Positions 35,426-45,181 are shown, numbered from the stretch's first letter. The stretch is 64,000 bases of DNA from an uncultured Acetatifactor sp. (GCA_910586775.1 CAJUJN010000015.1:5339-69338); one strand, 5' to 3'. The notes: generated from the sequence alone by a model not told the origin. Numbers and translations are program-made.

Positions 35426-36628
35426 ATGAAAAAACAGATCATGATTATGGGACTGGCGCTGACCGCGCTGCTGTGTGGCTGCGGAAGGACTGGCAGCGCC
35501 GGCACAGGACTGGCTGATGGAGCGGGAGAGGAAACCGGTATCTCAAATGAAACGGAAGTGAATTCGGGAGATGCAGGGAGTCCTGGGGCAGAGGGAAAGC
35601 TCGAAGGGAACGGGACGTCAGCGGACGGCGGAGAAATGGTGCCTGGAAATGGGAAAGTCTCCGAAAATGGCGGAAACACCTCGGGGAATGGCGGAGAAGC
35701 TGCCGGAAACGACGGAGAAACAGTGGAAAATGGCGGAAACGCCTTGGGGAGTAGCGGAGAAGCTGCCGGAAATAACGGCAGCGCTTCCGGACGGAGAACC
35801 GGGGGCAGAACAGAAGAATCCGCGGCCGCAAGAGTGACACAGCGCGGCCCCTACGGCGAGATTTCTGTAATGCTGCCTGACGGCTGGAAGTATGAAGCAT
35901 TTCCCATGGACAGCGAGGAACTGATAAACGGTGACTATGGAATTCATTTCTATCCGGACAGCGCGGCAGAAGGCTTTGTGGAGATTGCTTACATTGATTC
36001 TTTCGGTGTCTGCGGGACAGGGCTGGCGCAGGAAAATGCGGAAATAGCAGGGAGCCCTGCCGGTATCGGCACTTATGACGGTCATGCATACTGGGATTTT
36101 GTCAGCTTCGGGGGACAGAACGATGGAGTGGTGGCATTGACATATCAGGTAGAGGACTGGTGGGATACATATGGAGATGCAGTTACAGGGATTCTGGATA
36201 CCCTGACCTTTGACCGGGAGAAGAAAGAAGGCGGCGCATACGTACTCAGACAGGAGTCCGAGAATCAGGAGATCGGGCTGTATTTCTCCCTGAAGAATGT
36301 ATCCGCTGCAGGGGCGACGCTTGTTTATAATCAGTTTGATGCAGATGCTCCCACGGGAGAGCTGCAGGACAGTGAATTTTTTATCATTGAGCGGTGCAGG
36401 GATGGAGAATGGGAGGAAGTACCGGTGATTGTAGAGGGAGATTACGGCTTCCATGACATTGCCTGCAATATTCCGAAGGAAGAGATAACAGAAAGGGCGT
36501 TGAATTGGGAGTGGCTGTACGGTCAGCTTGCTCCCGGAGAATATCGGATTGGAAAGAGCATTCTGGACTTCCGGAAAACGGCAGACTATGACAAATATAC
36601 TATTTACGCCTATTTTATTCTGGAATAA
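35426..36628 (+). CDS. Lipoprotein with low-complexity tether and C-terminal Ig-like domain
   Basis: 400 residues. The signal MKKQIMIMGLALTALLCGCGR contains lipobox LCGC. Residues about 25-130 are a Gly/Asn/Glu-rich linker built from GNGGEAAGNDGE-type repeats. A globular domain (135-265) contains YGEISVMLPDGWKYEAFPMD, resembling small membrane-associated stress or lipoprotein domains. The final 120 residues (IGLYFSLKNVSAAGATLVYNQ ... LAPGEYRIGKSI) look like the bacterial Ig-like fold found at the end of many clostridial lipoproteins. Function unknown; surface location is inferred. Confidence 0.85.
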   Translation: MKKQIMIMGLALTALLCGCGRTGSAGTGLADGAGEETGISNETEVNSGDAGSPGAEGKLEGNGTSADGGEMVPGNGKVSENGGNTSGNGGEAAGNDGETVENGGNALGSSGEAAGNNGSASGRRTGGRTEESAAARVTQRGPYGEISVMLPDGWKYEAFPMDSEELINGDYGIHFYPDSAAEGFVEIAYIDSFGVCGTGLAQENAEIAGSPAGIGTYDGHAYWDFVSFGGQNDGVVALTYQVEDWWDTYGDAVTGILDTLTFDREKKEGGAYVLRQESENQEIGLYFSLKNVSAAGATLVYNQFDADAPTGELQDSEFFIIERCRDGEWEEVPVIVEGDYGFHDIACNIPKEEITERALNWEWLYGQLAPGEYRIGKSILDFRKTADYDKYTIYAYFILE

Positions 36629-36688
36629 CAGATGTCGCAATATGGCAGTTAAAAATCGGGGGAATAAGAAAACTCCGAAATAAAGTAA

Positions 36689-36708
36689 GAGCCCGGCAGG
36701 CCGGGCTC
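36689..36708 (+). terminator. Hairpin after the lipoprotein gene
   Basis: GAGCCCGGC pairs with GCCGGGCTC with a two-base loop region, followed by TCTCT. A strong stem but a weak T tract. The rest of 36629-36932 is AT-rich with no gene I can see. Confidence 0.65.
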
Positions 36709-36932
36709 TCTGAAAGGAGTAAAACTGAAGAAAATATAAAAGCGAAAATTTTTTCTTAACAATTCTATCATAGTGGAAAAATATGTCTAAAGTTTGACCG
36801 TGAACTTAAAGATTTATAAACTATTTGATAAAAAAGGAAGGAATCCCATGGAGAAATTTCCGGTGTCGAATGATTGGCGCTGCCAGACTGCAGAAAAAAT
36901 ATATACGAATCGTTAAACCGTAAAAATTCCCC

Positions 36933-36961
36933 TTGCCAAACACAGAAAGATGTGTTATTAT
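36933..36961 (+). promoter_or_regulatory. Promoter of the tRNA operon
   Basis: TTGCCA (36933-36938), 17-bp spacer, TATTAT (36956-36961), 22 bp before the first tRNA. Confidence 0.75.
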
Positions 36962-36982
36962 AGCATTCGTCAGGGATGTTGT

Positions 36983-37054
36983 GGCTCCATGGTCAAGCGG
37001 TTAAGACATCGCCCTTTCACGGCGGTAACACGGGTTCGATTCCCGTTGGAGTCA
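36983..37054 (+). tRNA. tRNA-Glu (anticodon TTC)
   Basis: 72 bases; acceptor GGCTCCA pairs with TGGAGTC, D arm GGTCAAGCGGTTAAGACA, anticodon loop CTTTCAC, T arm GGGTTCGATTCCC, discriminator A. CCA is not encoded. Confidence 0.95.
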
Positions 37055-37084
37055 TCGCATTAAGCGATTCCCGAAAGGGTTTGC

Positions 37085-37158
37085 GGACCTTTAGCTCAGT
37101 TGGTTAGAGCAACCGGCTCATAACCGGTCGGTCCTGGGTTCGAGTCCCCGAAGGTCCA
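37085..37158 (+). tRNA. tRNA with CAT anticodon (Met elongator, or Ile2 after lysidine modification)
   Basis: 74 bases; acceptor GGACCTT pairs with AAGGTCC, D arm AGCTCAGTTGGTTAGAGC, anticodon loop CTCATAA, T arm GGGTTCGAGTCCC, discriminator A. The body resembles both elongator Met and the lysidine-type Ile tRNA of Firmicutes; I cannot separate them by eye. Confidence 0.9.
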
Positions 37159-37198
37159 TTTGGGAGTAATCCCACCGCATGAATGACAGTAACGATAC

Positions 37199-37272
37199 GG
37201 CCCAGTGGCTCAGTTGGTTAGAGCGTCGCCCTGTCACGGCGAAGGTCGTCGGTTCGAGTCCGATCTGGGTCG
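37199..37272 (+). tRNA. tRNA-Asp (anticodon GTC)
   Basis: 74 bases; acceptor GGCCCAG pairs with CTGGGTC, D arm GGCTCAGTTGGTTAGAGC, anticodon loop CTGTCAC, T arm CGGTTCGAGTCCG, discriminator G as expected for Asp. CCA is not encoded. Confidence 0.95.
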
Positions 37273-37324
37273 TTTCTTTTATGTGGTATATGTGGAAGAA
37301 AAGGTATGTTTCAGCCTCAGAGAG

Positions 37325-37365
37325 GTGTAAAGTTCGTTGAAAGATGAATGCTTTACACTTTTTTT
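37325..37365 (+). terminator. Terminator of the tRNA operon
   Basis: GTGTAAAG pairs with CTTTACAC around an 18-base loop, followed by seven T. Confidence 0.88.
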
Positions 37366-37497
37366 GTTGCATTTAGCAGATGGAATCCTGCTATCAGGCG
37401 ACAGATATTTTCAGGCATCAGGCGGTAGACGTTTGCCGGTAAAATTCAAATCAGGCTGCTTATATGAGGCTGTACTTTTATGGAAAAGGAGATAATT

Positions 37498-38343
37498 ATG
37501 ATCAAGGTGATTACGGATTCCGCGTCTGATATCACAGGTAATGAGCGGGAGAATCTGGTCATTCTGCCGATTACCATCATGTTCGGTGAGGAGCAGTTCC
37601 AGGATGGCGTGAACCTGACCCATCAGGTGTTCTACGAGAAGCTGATTGAGAGTGATACCCTTCCTGTCACAAGCCAGGTGCCGCCGTTTGCCTTTGAGGA
37701 AGCTTACCGGGAGGTGAAGGAGCAGGGGGCGCAGGCCATTGTCATCACACTGTCTTCGAAACTGTCCGGAACCTGGCAGAGCGCCAACATTGCGGCAGAG
37801 GAATACATCGATGTGGTGCGGGTGGTGGACAGCGAGAATGCAAGTCTGGGCCAGCATGCTCTGGTGGATTATGCCCTCAGGCTGATAGACAGCGGCCTGC
37901 CCTTTGAGGAAATCGTGGAACGGTTGGAAGAGGATAAGTCCCGCATCAGGCTAGTTGCCTTACTGGATACGTTGGAATATCTGAAAAAGGGCGGGAGAAT
38001 ATCCAAAGCGGCTGCCCTGGCCGGGAGCCTTTTGTCCATTAAGCCCGTTATTGCCATTTTGCAGGGCGAGGTGGCCATTCTGGGAAAAGCCCGCGGTTCC
38101 AGACAGGGAAATAACCTGCTGACGGAGCAGATTCGGCTGACAGGGGGAATTGATTTTGAGAAGCCTTTTGTCCTGGGATATACGGGGCTCAGCGACATTT
38201 TACTGCAGAAATACATTGCGGACCATGAGGCTTTATGGAAGCATGCGGTGGATTTCCTGGAGACATCCAGTGTGGGCGGCACTATCGGCACCCACATAGG
38301 GCCCGGCGCCATTGGGGTGGCCTTTTTCTCTGCGGGAGAATAA
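37498..38343 (+). CDS. DegV-family fatty-acid-binding protein
   Basis: 281 residues, family-typical. The start MIKVITDSASDITGNERENL, the motif TSQVPPFAFEEAYREV and ITLSSKLSGTWQSA are DegV hallmarks, as is LDTLEYLKKGGRISKAAALAGSLLSIKPV. Members of this family (FakB) bind fatty acids for phosphorylation by FakA; that partner is not in the window. AAAGGAGAT precedes the ATG. Confidence 0.93.
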   Translation: MIKVITDSASDITGNERENLVILPITIMFGEEQFQDGVNLTHQVFYEKLIESDTLPVTSQVPPFAFEEAYREVKEQGAQAIVITLSSKLSGTWQSANIAAEEYIDVVRVVDSENASLGQHALVDYALRLIDSGLPFEEIVERLEEDKSRIRLVALLDTLEYLKKGGRISKAAALAGSLLSIKPVIAILQGEVAILGKARGSRQGNNLLTEQIRLTGGIDFEKPFVLGYTGLSDILLQKYIADHEALWKHAVDFLETSSVGGTIGTHIGPGAIGVAFFSAGE

Positions 38344-38351
38344 GGAAGTCA

Positions 38352-38421
38352 AAATGTATAACGAGTGAGCGCTTCGGCAAAGCCAGGGCAGAAAGCGGCA
38401 ACTGTATGCGTTCACGAATAT
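38352..38421 (+). repeat. Palindromic repeat family B, copy B3 (short)
   Basis: Contains TATAACGAGTGAGCGCTTC, GGGCAGAAAGCGGCA and TGCGTTCACGAATATA, matching copies at 2726, 25366 and 55860. It lacks the 5' third and the internal variable hairpin. It fills the gap between degV and the DUF3737 gene. Confidence 0.75.
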
Positions 38422-38440
38422 AGAAAGTGAGGATTATATC

Positions 38441-39319
38441 ATGAAAGAAATAGAGCAGCAGCTTTTAACAGGAGAGAGGGCATTGTTTCAGGCCAATGAC
38501 TGCCATATCAGTTATTGCACCTTTGGGGATGGTGAGTCGCCGCTGAAGGAGAGCAGTAATCTGGAGATAGACAATACTTTATTTAAATGGAAGTACCCCC
38601 TGTGGTACAGTAAAAATGTGGTGATGAAAAACTGCGCTCTGTTTGATATGGCGCGTGCTGGTATCTGGTATACCGATAATATTTCTATTTCCGACACCAT
38701 CATCGAAGCGCCCAAGGCCTTTCGGCGTGCAAAAGGAATAAAACTGCAAAATGTGGACATGCCAAACGCAAGTGAAACGCTCTGGAACTGCCAGAACATT
38801 GAGATGGACAGAGTTATGGCCAGGGGAGATTATTTTGCCATGAACAGCAGGGGTATGGTGATTCGGAATTTCGAACTGGTAGGGAATTACAGCTTCGACG
38901 GCGGTGCCAATATCGAGATGCACAATTCCAGGCTGTTGTCGAAGGACGCCTTCTGGAATGCGGAGAATATAACGGTGTACGATTCCTTTATATCAGGGGA
39001 GTATCTTGGTTGGAATTCCAGAAATATTACATTGGTCAACTGTACCATTGAAAGCCTGCAGGGTATGTGTTATATCGACAACCTTATTATGAAAAACTGT
39101 CGTCTCCTGAACACCACTCTGGCTTTTGAATACTCTCAGGCAGATGTGGAGATTGTGGGAGCTGTGGACAGTGTGTTCAATCCGAAGGGAGGCATTATCC
39201 GGGCAGATCGTATCGGGGAGTTAATCATGGACGGGAGAAAGGTAAAAATTGACCAGACACAGATTCAAGCGGGAGAAATCCTGAAGAAATCGGATAGAGC
39301 GGAGTGGGAAGCAGTCTGA
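38441..39319 (+). CDS. DUF3737 family protein, right-handed beta-helix
   Basis: 292 residues with no signal peptide. Short beta-strand repeats run throughout (NTLFKWKYPLWYSKNVVMKN, DMARAGIWYTDNISISDT, WNAENITVYDSFISGEYLGWNS), typical of a parallel beta-helix and of DUF3737. Family members are often next to PatB/MalY-type aminotransferases, as here. Biochemical role unknown. The ribosome site is GTGAGGAT. Confidence 0.85.
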   Translation: MKEIEQQLLTGERALFQANDCHISYCTFGDGESPLKESSNLEIDNTLFKWKYPLWYSKNVVMKNCALFDMARAGIWYTDNISISDTIIEAPKAFRRAKGIKLQNVDMPNASETLWNCQNIEMDRVMARGDYFAMNSRGMVIRNFELVGNYSFDGGANIEMHNSRLLSKDAFWNAENITVYDSFISGEYLGWNSRNITLVNCTIESLQGMCYIDNLIMKNCRLLNTTLAFEYSQADVEIVGAVDSVFNPKGGIIRADRIGELIMDGRKVKIDQTQIQAGEILKKSDRAEWEAV

Positions 39320-39432
39320 CCATCGGACCCGGAAGGTCGTCAGAACAGGAAAGGCAGCATGCCCGGGAAGGTTGTCAGAACAGGAAGGGCAGGCTGCAGC
39401 ACAGCAGGCAGGAGAGAATTGAGAGGCAGAGT

Positions 39433-40608
39433 ATGAGATATGATTTTGACAAGCTGACAGACAGAAGAGGCGTGGGCTCTCTGAAATGGGACGTGCCGGA
39501 GCGGGAACTGCCCATGTGGGTGGCGGATATGGACTTCGAGACGGCACCGGAGATTGTTGAAGCCTTGAGGAATAGGGCGGAACATGGCATCTTCGGATAT
39601 TCCGTGGTGACGCCGGACTGGTATGAGGCATATCTGAGCTGGTGGGGACGCCGCCATCATCTGGAGATGGAACAGGACTGGCTGATTTTCTGTACGGGGG
39701 TGGTACCTGCCATCTCCAGTACCGTTCGGAAGCTGACTACGGTGGGGGAAAATGTATTGGTGCAGACTCCGGTATACAATATTTTCTTCAATTCTATCCG
39801 TAATAACGGACGGAATATTCTGGAAAGTCCGCTTATATATGATGGCGAAAATTATTCCATAGACTTTGCGGATTTGGAGGAGAAGCTTGCCAATCCCCAG
39901 ACGACACTGATGCTCCTGTGTAATCCCCACAACCCGGTGGGAAAGATATGGGAGAGGGAAACCCTTGCCCGGATTGGGGAACTCTGCGCAAAACATCATG
40001 TGCTGGTGCTTTCGGACGAGATTCACTGTGACCTGACAGACCCGGGGCATGAGTATGTACCTTTTGCGTCCGTGTCGGAGGTATGCAGGGATAACAGCAT
40101 CACCTGCTTTGCACCTACAAAGACCTTCAACATTGCCGGACTGCAGACGGCGGCAGTGATGGTACCGAATCCGGTAATCCGTCATAAACTGAACAGGGGG
40201 CTGAATACGGATGAGGTGGCGGAACCCAATGCTTTTGCTATAGGGGCGACGGTGGCGGCATTTCAAAAGGGAGAAGCCTGGCTGGAGGAACTGCGGGCAT
40301 ATCTCTATGAAAACAAACAGTATGTGCGGCGTTTTGCGGAGGAAAAGCTGCCCGGCATCAAAGTGGTGCCTTCTCAGGCCACGTATCTGCTGTGGCTGGA
40401 TTGCAGCGGTGTCACGGAGGATGCGGGAGAGTTGACGGCATTCATTCGCAGGGACAGCGGATTGTATCTCACGGAAGGAGAGGAGTACGGTTCCTGCGGC
40501 AGGCAGTTCATCCGCCTGAATGCGGCATGTCCCAGAGAGAGGTTGCTGGAAGGGCTGAAACGCCTGGAAAGAAGTATTAAAAAATATGAGGAGGAACAAG
40601 GAAAATGA
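39433..40608 (+). CDS. PatB/MalY-type pyridoxal-phosphate C-S lyase/aminotransferase
   Basis: 391 residues. The start MRYDFDKLTDRRGVGSLKWD and PMWVADMDFETAPEI are signatures of the MalY/PatB group. Fold-type I features are LCNPHNPVGKIW, LSDEIHCDL and the lysine in FAPTKTFNIAGLQ that should bind PLP. Members cleave cystathionine or cysteine conjugates and may act as regulators. Upstream open sequence to 39304 has no ribosome site and is excluded. It overlaps the next gene by four bases. Confidence 0.92.
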   Translation: MRYDFDKLTDRRGVGSLKWDVPERELPMWVADMDFETAPEIVEALRNRAEHGIFGYSVVTPDWYEAYLSWWGRRHHLEMEQDWLIFCTGVVPAISSTVRKLTTVGENVLVQTPVYNIFFNSIRNNGRNILESPLIYDGENYSIDFADLEEKLANPQTTLMLLCNPHNPVGKIWERETLARIGELCAKHHVLVLSDEIHCDLTDPGHEYVPFASVSEVCRDNSITCFAPTKTFNIAGLQTAAVMVPNPVIRHKLNRGLNTDEVAEPNAFAIGATVAAFQKGEAWLEELRAYLYENKQYVRRFAEEKLPGIKVVPSQATYLLWLDCSGVTEDAGELTAFIRRDSGLYLTEGEEYGSCGRQFIRLNAACPRERLLEGLKRLERSIKKYEEEQGK

Positions 40609-41114
40609 AATGTGTAGCATGCGGAACGGAACTGGAGACAGGGGCGCTACTGTGCCCGAACTGCGGAAGAGTGGTGGAGTCGGCAGATGTGGCCAGGCAG
40701 AAGGCGGCAGCGGGACAGCTGACGAAGAAGGAATTTTATGCGCTGCCCGGCATGAAGGCCTGCCGCACTAATATCAGGAGCTGTGCGATTCTGTTGTACA
40801 TATCTGCGGGGATTACGATACTGGCATCAGTGCTGCTTCAGGGAGTGATAACAACATCCCTGATAGACGGGATACTGATTCTGGCATTGGGGCTGTGGCT
40901 GCAGTTCGGAAAGAGCCGTATCTGTGCCATTATCACATTTCTGTACGGAATTGCAGGTACGGCAATCGTTGCGGTGCAAACAGGCAGGATTCAGGGGTGG
41001 TGGATTCCGCTGGCCGGCGCGTGGGCAATATCCTACACCTTTAAATTCCATAAACTGTGGAATAAATATAAGAAAGACGGTGTGCTGCCGGATGAGGCGG
41101 TTTCTGAGAAGTAG
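40605..41114 (+). CDS. Zinc-ribbon membrane protein
   Basis: 169 residues. An N-terminal zinc ribbon MKCVACGTELETGALLCPNCG (two CxxC pairs) is followed by a soluble helix and four membrane segments (about 62-82, 85-102, 105-122, 127-143). A basic and acidic tail ends the protein. Its ATG overlaps the stop of the PatB gene (ATGA), so the two are coupled. Function unknown. Confidence 0.85.
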   Translation: MKCVACGTELETGALLCPNCGRVVESADVARQKAAAGQLTKKEFYALPGMKACRTNIRSCAILLYISAGITILASVLLQGVITTSLIDGILILALGLWLQFGKSRICAIITFLYGIAGTAIVAVQTGRIQGWWIPLAGAWAISYTFKFHKLWNKYKKDGVLPDEAVSEK

Positions 41115-41181
41115 GAACGGGCTTGAGTTCGGGCTCTTGTGCCCGGGGCAAAGGGAATGTACGGCATAATGTAAAAATGCG

Positions 41182-41277
41182 GCTGTCGGAAAATAGTATC
41201 CGTATGCAGTATATGGCTGTGAATTCGAAGTAACACAGCATATCTTGCAGGATGTGAATATTTTCCGACAGCTTTTT
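41182..41277. terminator. Long hairpin terminator
   Basis: GCTGTCGGAAAATA pairs with TATTTTCCGACAGC, 14 bp, around a 63-base loop, followed by TTTTT on the plus strand and preceded by AAAAA. It ends the PatB operon and may also stop transcription from the PFOR side. 41278-41422 has no gene. Confidence 0.8.
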
Positions 41278-41422
41278 ATATGGTGTCAGTCAATAAGTGC
41301 TTTGGTGCAACATACAAAGGCTGATATTTCGGTGTCCATTATCGTATGAAATGTGCATACCAACACAGATGTTGACTTACACCTTTTATATAATGCGGTC
41401 CGGCGTATCTCGCGGTTATTGA

Positions 41423-44400
41423 TTACAGGTCCGTTTTCTCCGGCGCATGGAAGGCTTCCAGTTTTTTCAGGTGCTGATATCGTTGGCCGGCCTGTGCTGA
41501 GGCCTTTCGGAACAATTCTTCCGCTTCCTCGGGATGGTAGCGTTTCAGAGCATCGTAACGTATTTCTCCGTCTAAAAATGTCTCGTAATCCAGTTTCGGT
41601 TCTCCGCTGTCCAGTACAAACGGATTTTTCCCCTGTTTTTTCAGAGTCGGGTTGAAGCGGAAAAGGTGGTAATAGCCGGCATCCACCGCCTTTTTTGCCT
41701 CATGGGGCGTGCTTCCAAGGCCTGCGCGGATGCCGTGGGCGATGCAGGTGGCATAGGCGATGACCAGGGAAGGGCCCGGATAGGCTGCAGCTTCCGTGAT
41801 TGCCCGGACAGTCTGGTTAAAATCTGCACCCATGGCAATCTGGGCTACATATACGGTACCGTAGGTCATGGCCATGGCGGCCAGGTCTTTTTTGGGTGTC
41901 TGCTTGCCGCCGGAGGCAAATTTTGCCGTGGAACCCAAAGGGGTTGCCTTGGAAGCCTGGCCGCCGGTATTGGAGTAGACTTCCGTGTTCAGCACAAGGA
42001 TATTGATATTCTTTCCGCTGGCCAGTACATGGTCCAGACCGCTGAAACCGATATCGTAGGCCCAGCCGTCGCCTCCGATGACCCACTGGATGGTGGAAGA
42101 AATATTTCCGGCGGATTCCTGACTGTCACCTGTGCCCGGATTCTGCCCGGACAGGATATCACGTTTGGCAGCTGCTTCCTGTGCCATCAGCATGCCGTAG
42201 CCGAATTCCGCAGCGTCTTCGAACAGCGAGTTGGACCAGGCGGGGCCATGGCCGTTTTCGTCCAACGTGTAGGCGCAGGAGGGAGAGGAATTGGCCCAGA
42301 TGGAACTGCAGCCGGTGGCATTTGCAATATACATTCTGTCTCCGAAAAGCTGTGTCAGCAGTTTGACATAGGGTGTCTCGCCGCATCCTGCGCAGGCGCC
42401 GGAGAACTCCATCAGAGGGCGCCGGAACTGGCTTCCCTTGGGGGTATCCGGGCGGAATTTTTCGGCGGCTTCCGGGCAGGACAGCAGAGGTTTACAGTAG
42501 TCAAATATATCCTGGTTCTGTGTGAAGAGTCCGTTTGTAAGAAGCCTGTTGACAGGGACCATTTCCAGTGCTTTCGCCGGCTTCTCTTTGCCGCTTTTCT
42601 GCTTCCCGGGACAAACTGCCGCACATGTGCCGCAGCCGGTGCAGTCCGTGGAGGAGATGGTGATGGCAAAGCTGCGGCCGTCCATGCCCATCATGGGAAT
42701 GCTTTGCAGGCCCTGAGGCGCATCGGACGGATGAGCTTCTTTTAAAACTGCGGGGCGGATGACGGCATGGGGACATACAAAGGAACAGCGGGTGCACTGG
42801 ATACAGTTTTCGGGTTTCCAGACCGGGATTTCCGTGGCCACGCCGCGCCTTTCGTGGGCAGAGCTTCCGGGGGGCGTATACCCGTCGGCGTAGGGCAGGA
42901 AAGCGGATACGGGCAGTTCATTGCCGCGCTGGTCTGTCACGGGCTGTTGGATATTTCTGACGAAATCCGTCATTTCCCGGCGGTCAGGCAGAGGCTCATT
43001 GTCCAGCACTGCCTGGGAATCGGTACATGCCGGATGATTCTCCGGACAGGGGGAAGCGGCAGTACAGGAAACAGGCGAGGGAGAGGCCTCAGGCTTGGAA
43101 TTCGGCCGTGTGTCAGAGGCAGAGCATGACCAGGAATCCGGGATTTTGATTTCCAGGACCTCGGAAAAGCCCCTGTCTATGGCGGTCCTGTTCATTTCCA
43201 GTATTTTTCCTCCGTTTTTTCCATAGCTTTTTTCCGCGGCTTCTTTCATCCACTGCCTGGCGTCCTCAGGGTCGAGCAGGCCGGATACGGCGAAGAAAGC
43301 CGACTGGAGGATGGTGCTGATTTTATTGTTCAGACCGATTTCCTTTCCGATTCCGATAGCATCTATGACGAAAAGGCGGATGTCATGCCCGGCAATATGG
43401 GCTTTCACGGATTCCGGCAGGTATGAGTCAAGCTGCTCCGTCATGGAAGCAATGTTTTTTTGGCCGGCGGCTTTTGTGTCCTCATCCGGGTGGAAATTTA
43501 ACAGGAAGGTACCGCCGTCCTTCACCTCCTGAACCATATCGTATTTGTGCAGATATACCGGATTGTGGCAGGCTACCATATCGGCTTTGTGTATAAGATA
43601 GGCGCTGTGTATGGGCATCTTTCCAAACCGCAGGTGGGAGATGGTCAGCCCTCTGGATTTTTTGGAATCGTACTCAAAATATCCCTGGGCATCCATATCC
43701 GTGTGATTGCCGATGATTTTGATGGCATTTTTTGTGGCGCTTACCGTGCCGTCTCCGCCCAGTCCCCAGAATTTGCATGAAACAATGTCCGAAGACGTGG
43801 TTTCACGGATGGGAAGAACCGGCAGGGACAAATGGGTGACATCGTCGGTGATGCCCACTGTAAAGCCGGTTTTTGTGCAGTTATTGTAAATCGCGGCAAT
43901 CTGGTCAGGGGTGGTGTCTTTGGAGCTTAGGCCATAGCGCCCGGAGAAAACACGGATTCCCGTTTCCGGAGAGCGGAAGCCTGTTTCCCGTACCGTTTTC
44001 TGTGCCGTCGGGGCTGCTGCTGCCGTATCGGCGGCAGTGTCCATACTTTGACAGGAGCAGCAGTGAGCCTGTGGGGAATCGGACCGTGATTCCGAAACCC
44101 GAACCGCAAAGCCGCATTGAATAAGTGCTGAAACTACATCCAGGTAGAGCGGCTCTCCCGGGGCGCCGGGTTCTTTGGTGCGGTCCAGAACTGTGATCTG
44201 ACGGACGCTTTCCGGAAGCTTTTCCGCAAGGTGGGCGGCGCTGAAGGGGCGGTAAAGATGTACATTGATCAGTCCGTATTTTTTCTTCGGAATGCTGTTG
44301 ATGTATTCTTTTATGGTCTCGCAGATGCTTCCCATGGCAATGATGACATGCTCTGCGTCAGGAGCACCGTAATAATCAAACAGTCCGTAGGAGGTGCCCA

Positions 44401-45181
44401 GGAGTGCATTGATTTTTTCCAGAGTATGCTCTACAATCTGCGGCAATGCCTGGTAATAAGGATTGGACGCTTCTCTTGCCTGAAAGAAAATATCGGGATT
44501 CTGTGCAGAACCGTACACTTTTCCGTGATGCGGGTGAAGGCTGCGCTCCCGGAACTCTGCAACGGCATTCCGGTTAAGCAGGGAAGCCAGGCTGCTGTAA
44601 TCCCAGACCTTTATCTTGTGCAGCTCGTGGGAAGTGCGGAAACCGTCAAAAAAATTGACGAAGGGAATCCGGCTTTCGATGGCGGCAAGGTGAGCCACAG
44701 GGGACAAATCCATGACTTCCTGCACGCTGCTTTCAGAGAAAAAAGCCACGCCTGTCTGGCGGCAGGCATAGATGTCGGAGTGGTCTCCGAAAATGGACAG
44801 GGCGTGGGTGGCGATGGACCTTGCCGCCACATGGATGACGCCGGGCAGCAGTTCCCCTGCCATGCGGTAGAGATTGGGCAGCATGAGCAGCAGCCCCTGG
44901 GAAGCGGTGAAGGTGGTGGCAAGCGTTCCTGCCAACAGCGCCCCGTGTACGGCAGCGGCGGCGCCGGCTTCCGACTGCATCTGGGAGATGACCATGGGGC
45001 AGCCGTATATGTTTTTTCGCCCGTTTCCTGCCCATTCATCGCATAATTCCGCCATGGGGGAGGAAGGGGTGATGGGGAAAATGGCGGCGGCTTCACTGTA
45101 GGCATAAGCCACATGGGCAGCGGCCTGACAGCCGTCCATGGTCTGGGTGTCACGTATCAGCGTGTCTGTTTTTTTCGACAT
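41423..45181 (-). CDS. nifJ: Pyruvate:ferredoxin (flavodoxin) oxidoreductase
   Basis: 1252 residues, about 75 longer than the usual single-chain enzyme. Domain I starts TMDGCQAAAHVAYAYSEAAAIFPITPSSPMAE. Two [4Fe-4S] clusters are carried by CIQCTRCSFVCPHA and CTGCGTCAAVCPG. The TPP domain has GGDGWAYDIGFSGLDHVLASG and NTGGQASKATPLGS. Two low-complexity insertions (about 360-400, Ala/Cys/Ser-rich; about 680-745, Ser/Pro/Cys-rich) lie at domain borders. The enzyme turns pyruvate into acetyl-CoA and reduced ferredoxin. CCGGAGG stands at good spacing before the ATG. Confidence 0.96.
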   Translation of the reverse strand: MSKKTDTLIRDTQTMDGCQAAAHVAYAYSEAAAIFPITPSSPMAELCDEWAGNGRKNIYGCPMVISQMQSEAGAAAAVHGALLAGTLATTFTASQGLLLMLPNLYRMAGELLPGVIHVAARSIATHALSIFGDHSDIYACRQTGVAFFSESSVQEVMDLSPVAHLAAIESRIPFVNFFDGFRTSHELHKIKVWDYSSLASLLNRNAVAEFRERSLHPHHGKVYGSAQNPDIFFQAREASNPYYQALPQIVEHTLEKINALLGTSYGLFDYYGAPDAEHVIIAMGSICETIKEYINSIPKKKYGLINVHLYRPFSAAHLAEKLPESVRQITVLDRTKEPGAPGEPLYLDVVSALIQCGFAVRVSESRSDSPQAHCCSCQSMDTAADTAAAAPTAQKTVRETGFRSPETGIRVFSGRYGLSSKDTTPDQIAAIYNNCTKTGFTVGITDDVTHLSLPVLPIRETTSSDIVSCKFWGLGGDGTVSATKNAIKIIGNHTDMDAQGYFEYDSKKSRGLTISHLRFGKMPIHSAYLIHKADMVACHNPVYLHKYDMVQEVKDGGTFLLNFHPDEDTKAAGQKNIASMTEQLDSYLPESVKAHIAGHDIRLFVIDAIGIGKEIGLNNKISTILQSAFFAVSGLLDPEDARQWMKEAAEKSYGKNGGKILEMNRTAIDRGFSEVLEIKIPDSWSCSASDTRPNSKPEASPSPVSCTAASPCPENHPACTDSQAVLDNEPLPDRREMTDFVRNIQQPVTDQRGNELPVSAFLPYADGYTPPGSSAHERRGVATEIPVWKPENCIQCTRCSFVCPHAVIRPAVLKEAHPSDAPQGLQSIPMMGMDGRSFAITISSTDCTGCGTCAAVCPGKQKSGKEKPAKALEMVPVNRLLTNGLFTQNQDIFDYCKPLLSCPEAAEKFRPDTPKGSQFRRPLMEFSGACAGCGETPYVKLLTQLFGDRMYIANATGCSSIWANSSPSCAYTLDENGHGPAWSNSLFEDAAEFGYGMLMAQEAAAKRDILSGQNPGTGDSQESAGNISSTIQWVIGGDGWAYDIGFSGLDHVLASGKNINILVLNTEVYSNTGGQASKATPLGSTAKFASGGKQTPKKDLAAMAMTYGTVYVAQIAMGADFNQTVRAITEAAAYPGPSLVIAYATCIAHGIRAGLGSTPHEAKKAVDAGYYHLFRFNPTLKKQGKNPFVLDSGEPKLDYETFLDGEIRYDALKRYHPEEAEELFRKASAQAGQRYQHLKKLEAFHAPEKTDL

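Noticed and set aside
37118..37372. 84-codon minus-strand frame containing GLEPRTDRL
   Set aside because: Falls on tRNA-Asp and tRNA-CAT and has the well-known spurious tRNA-antisense peptide.
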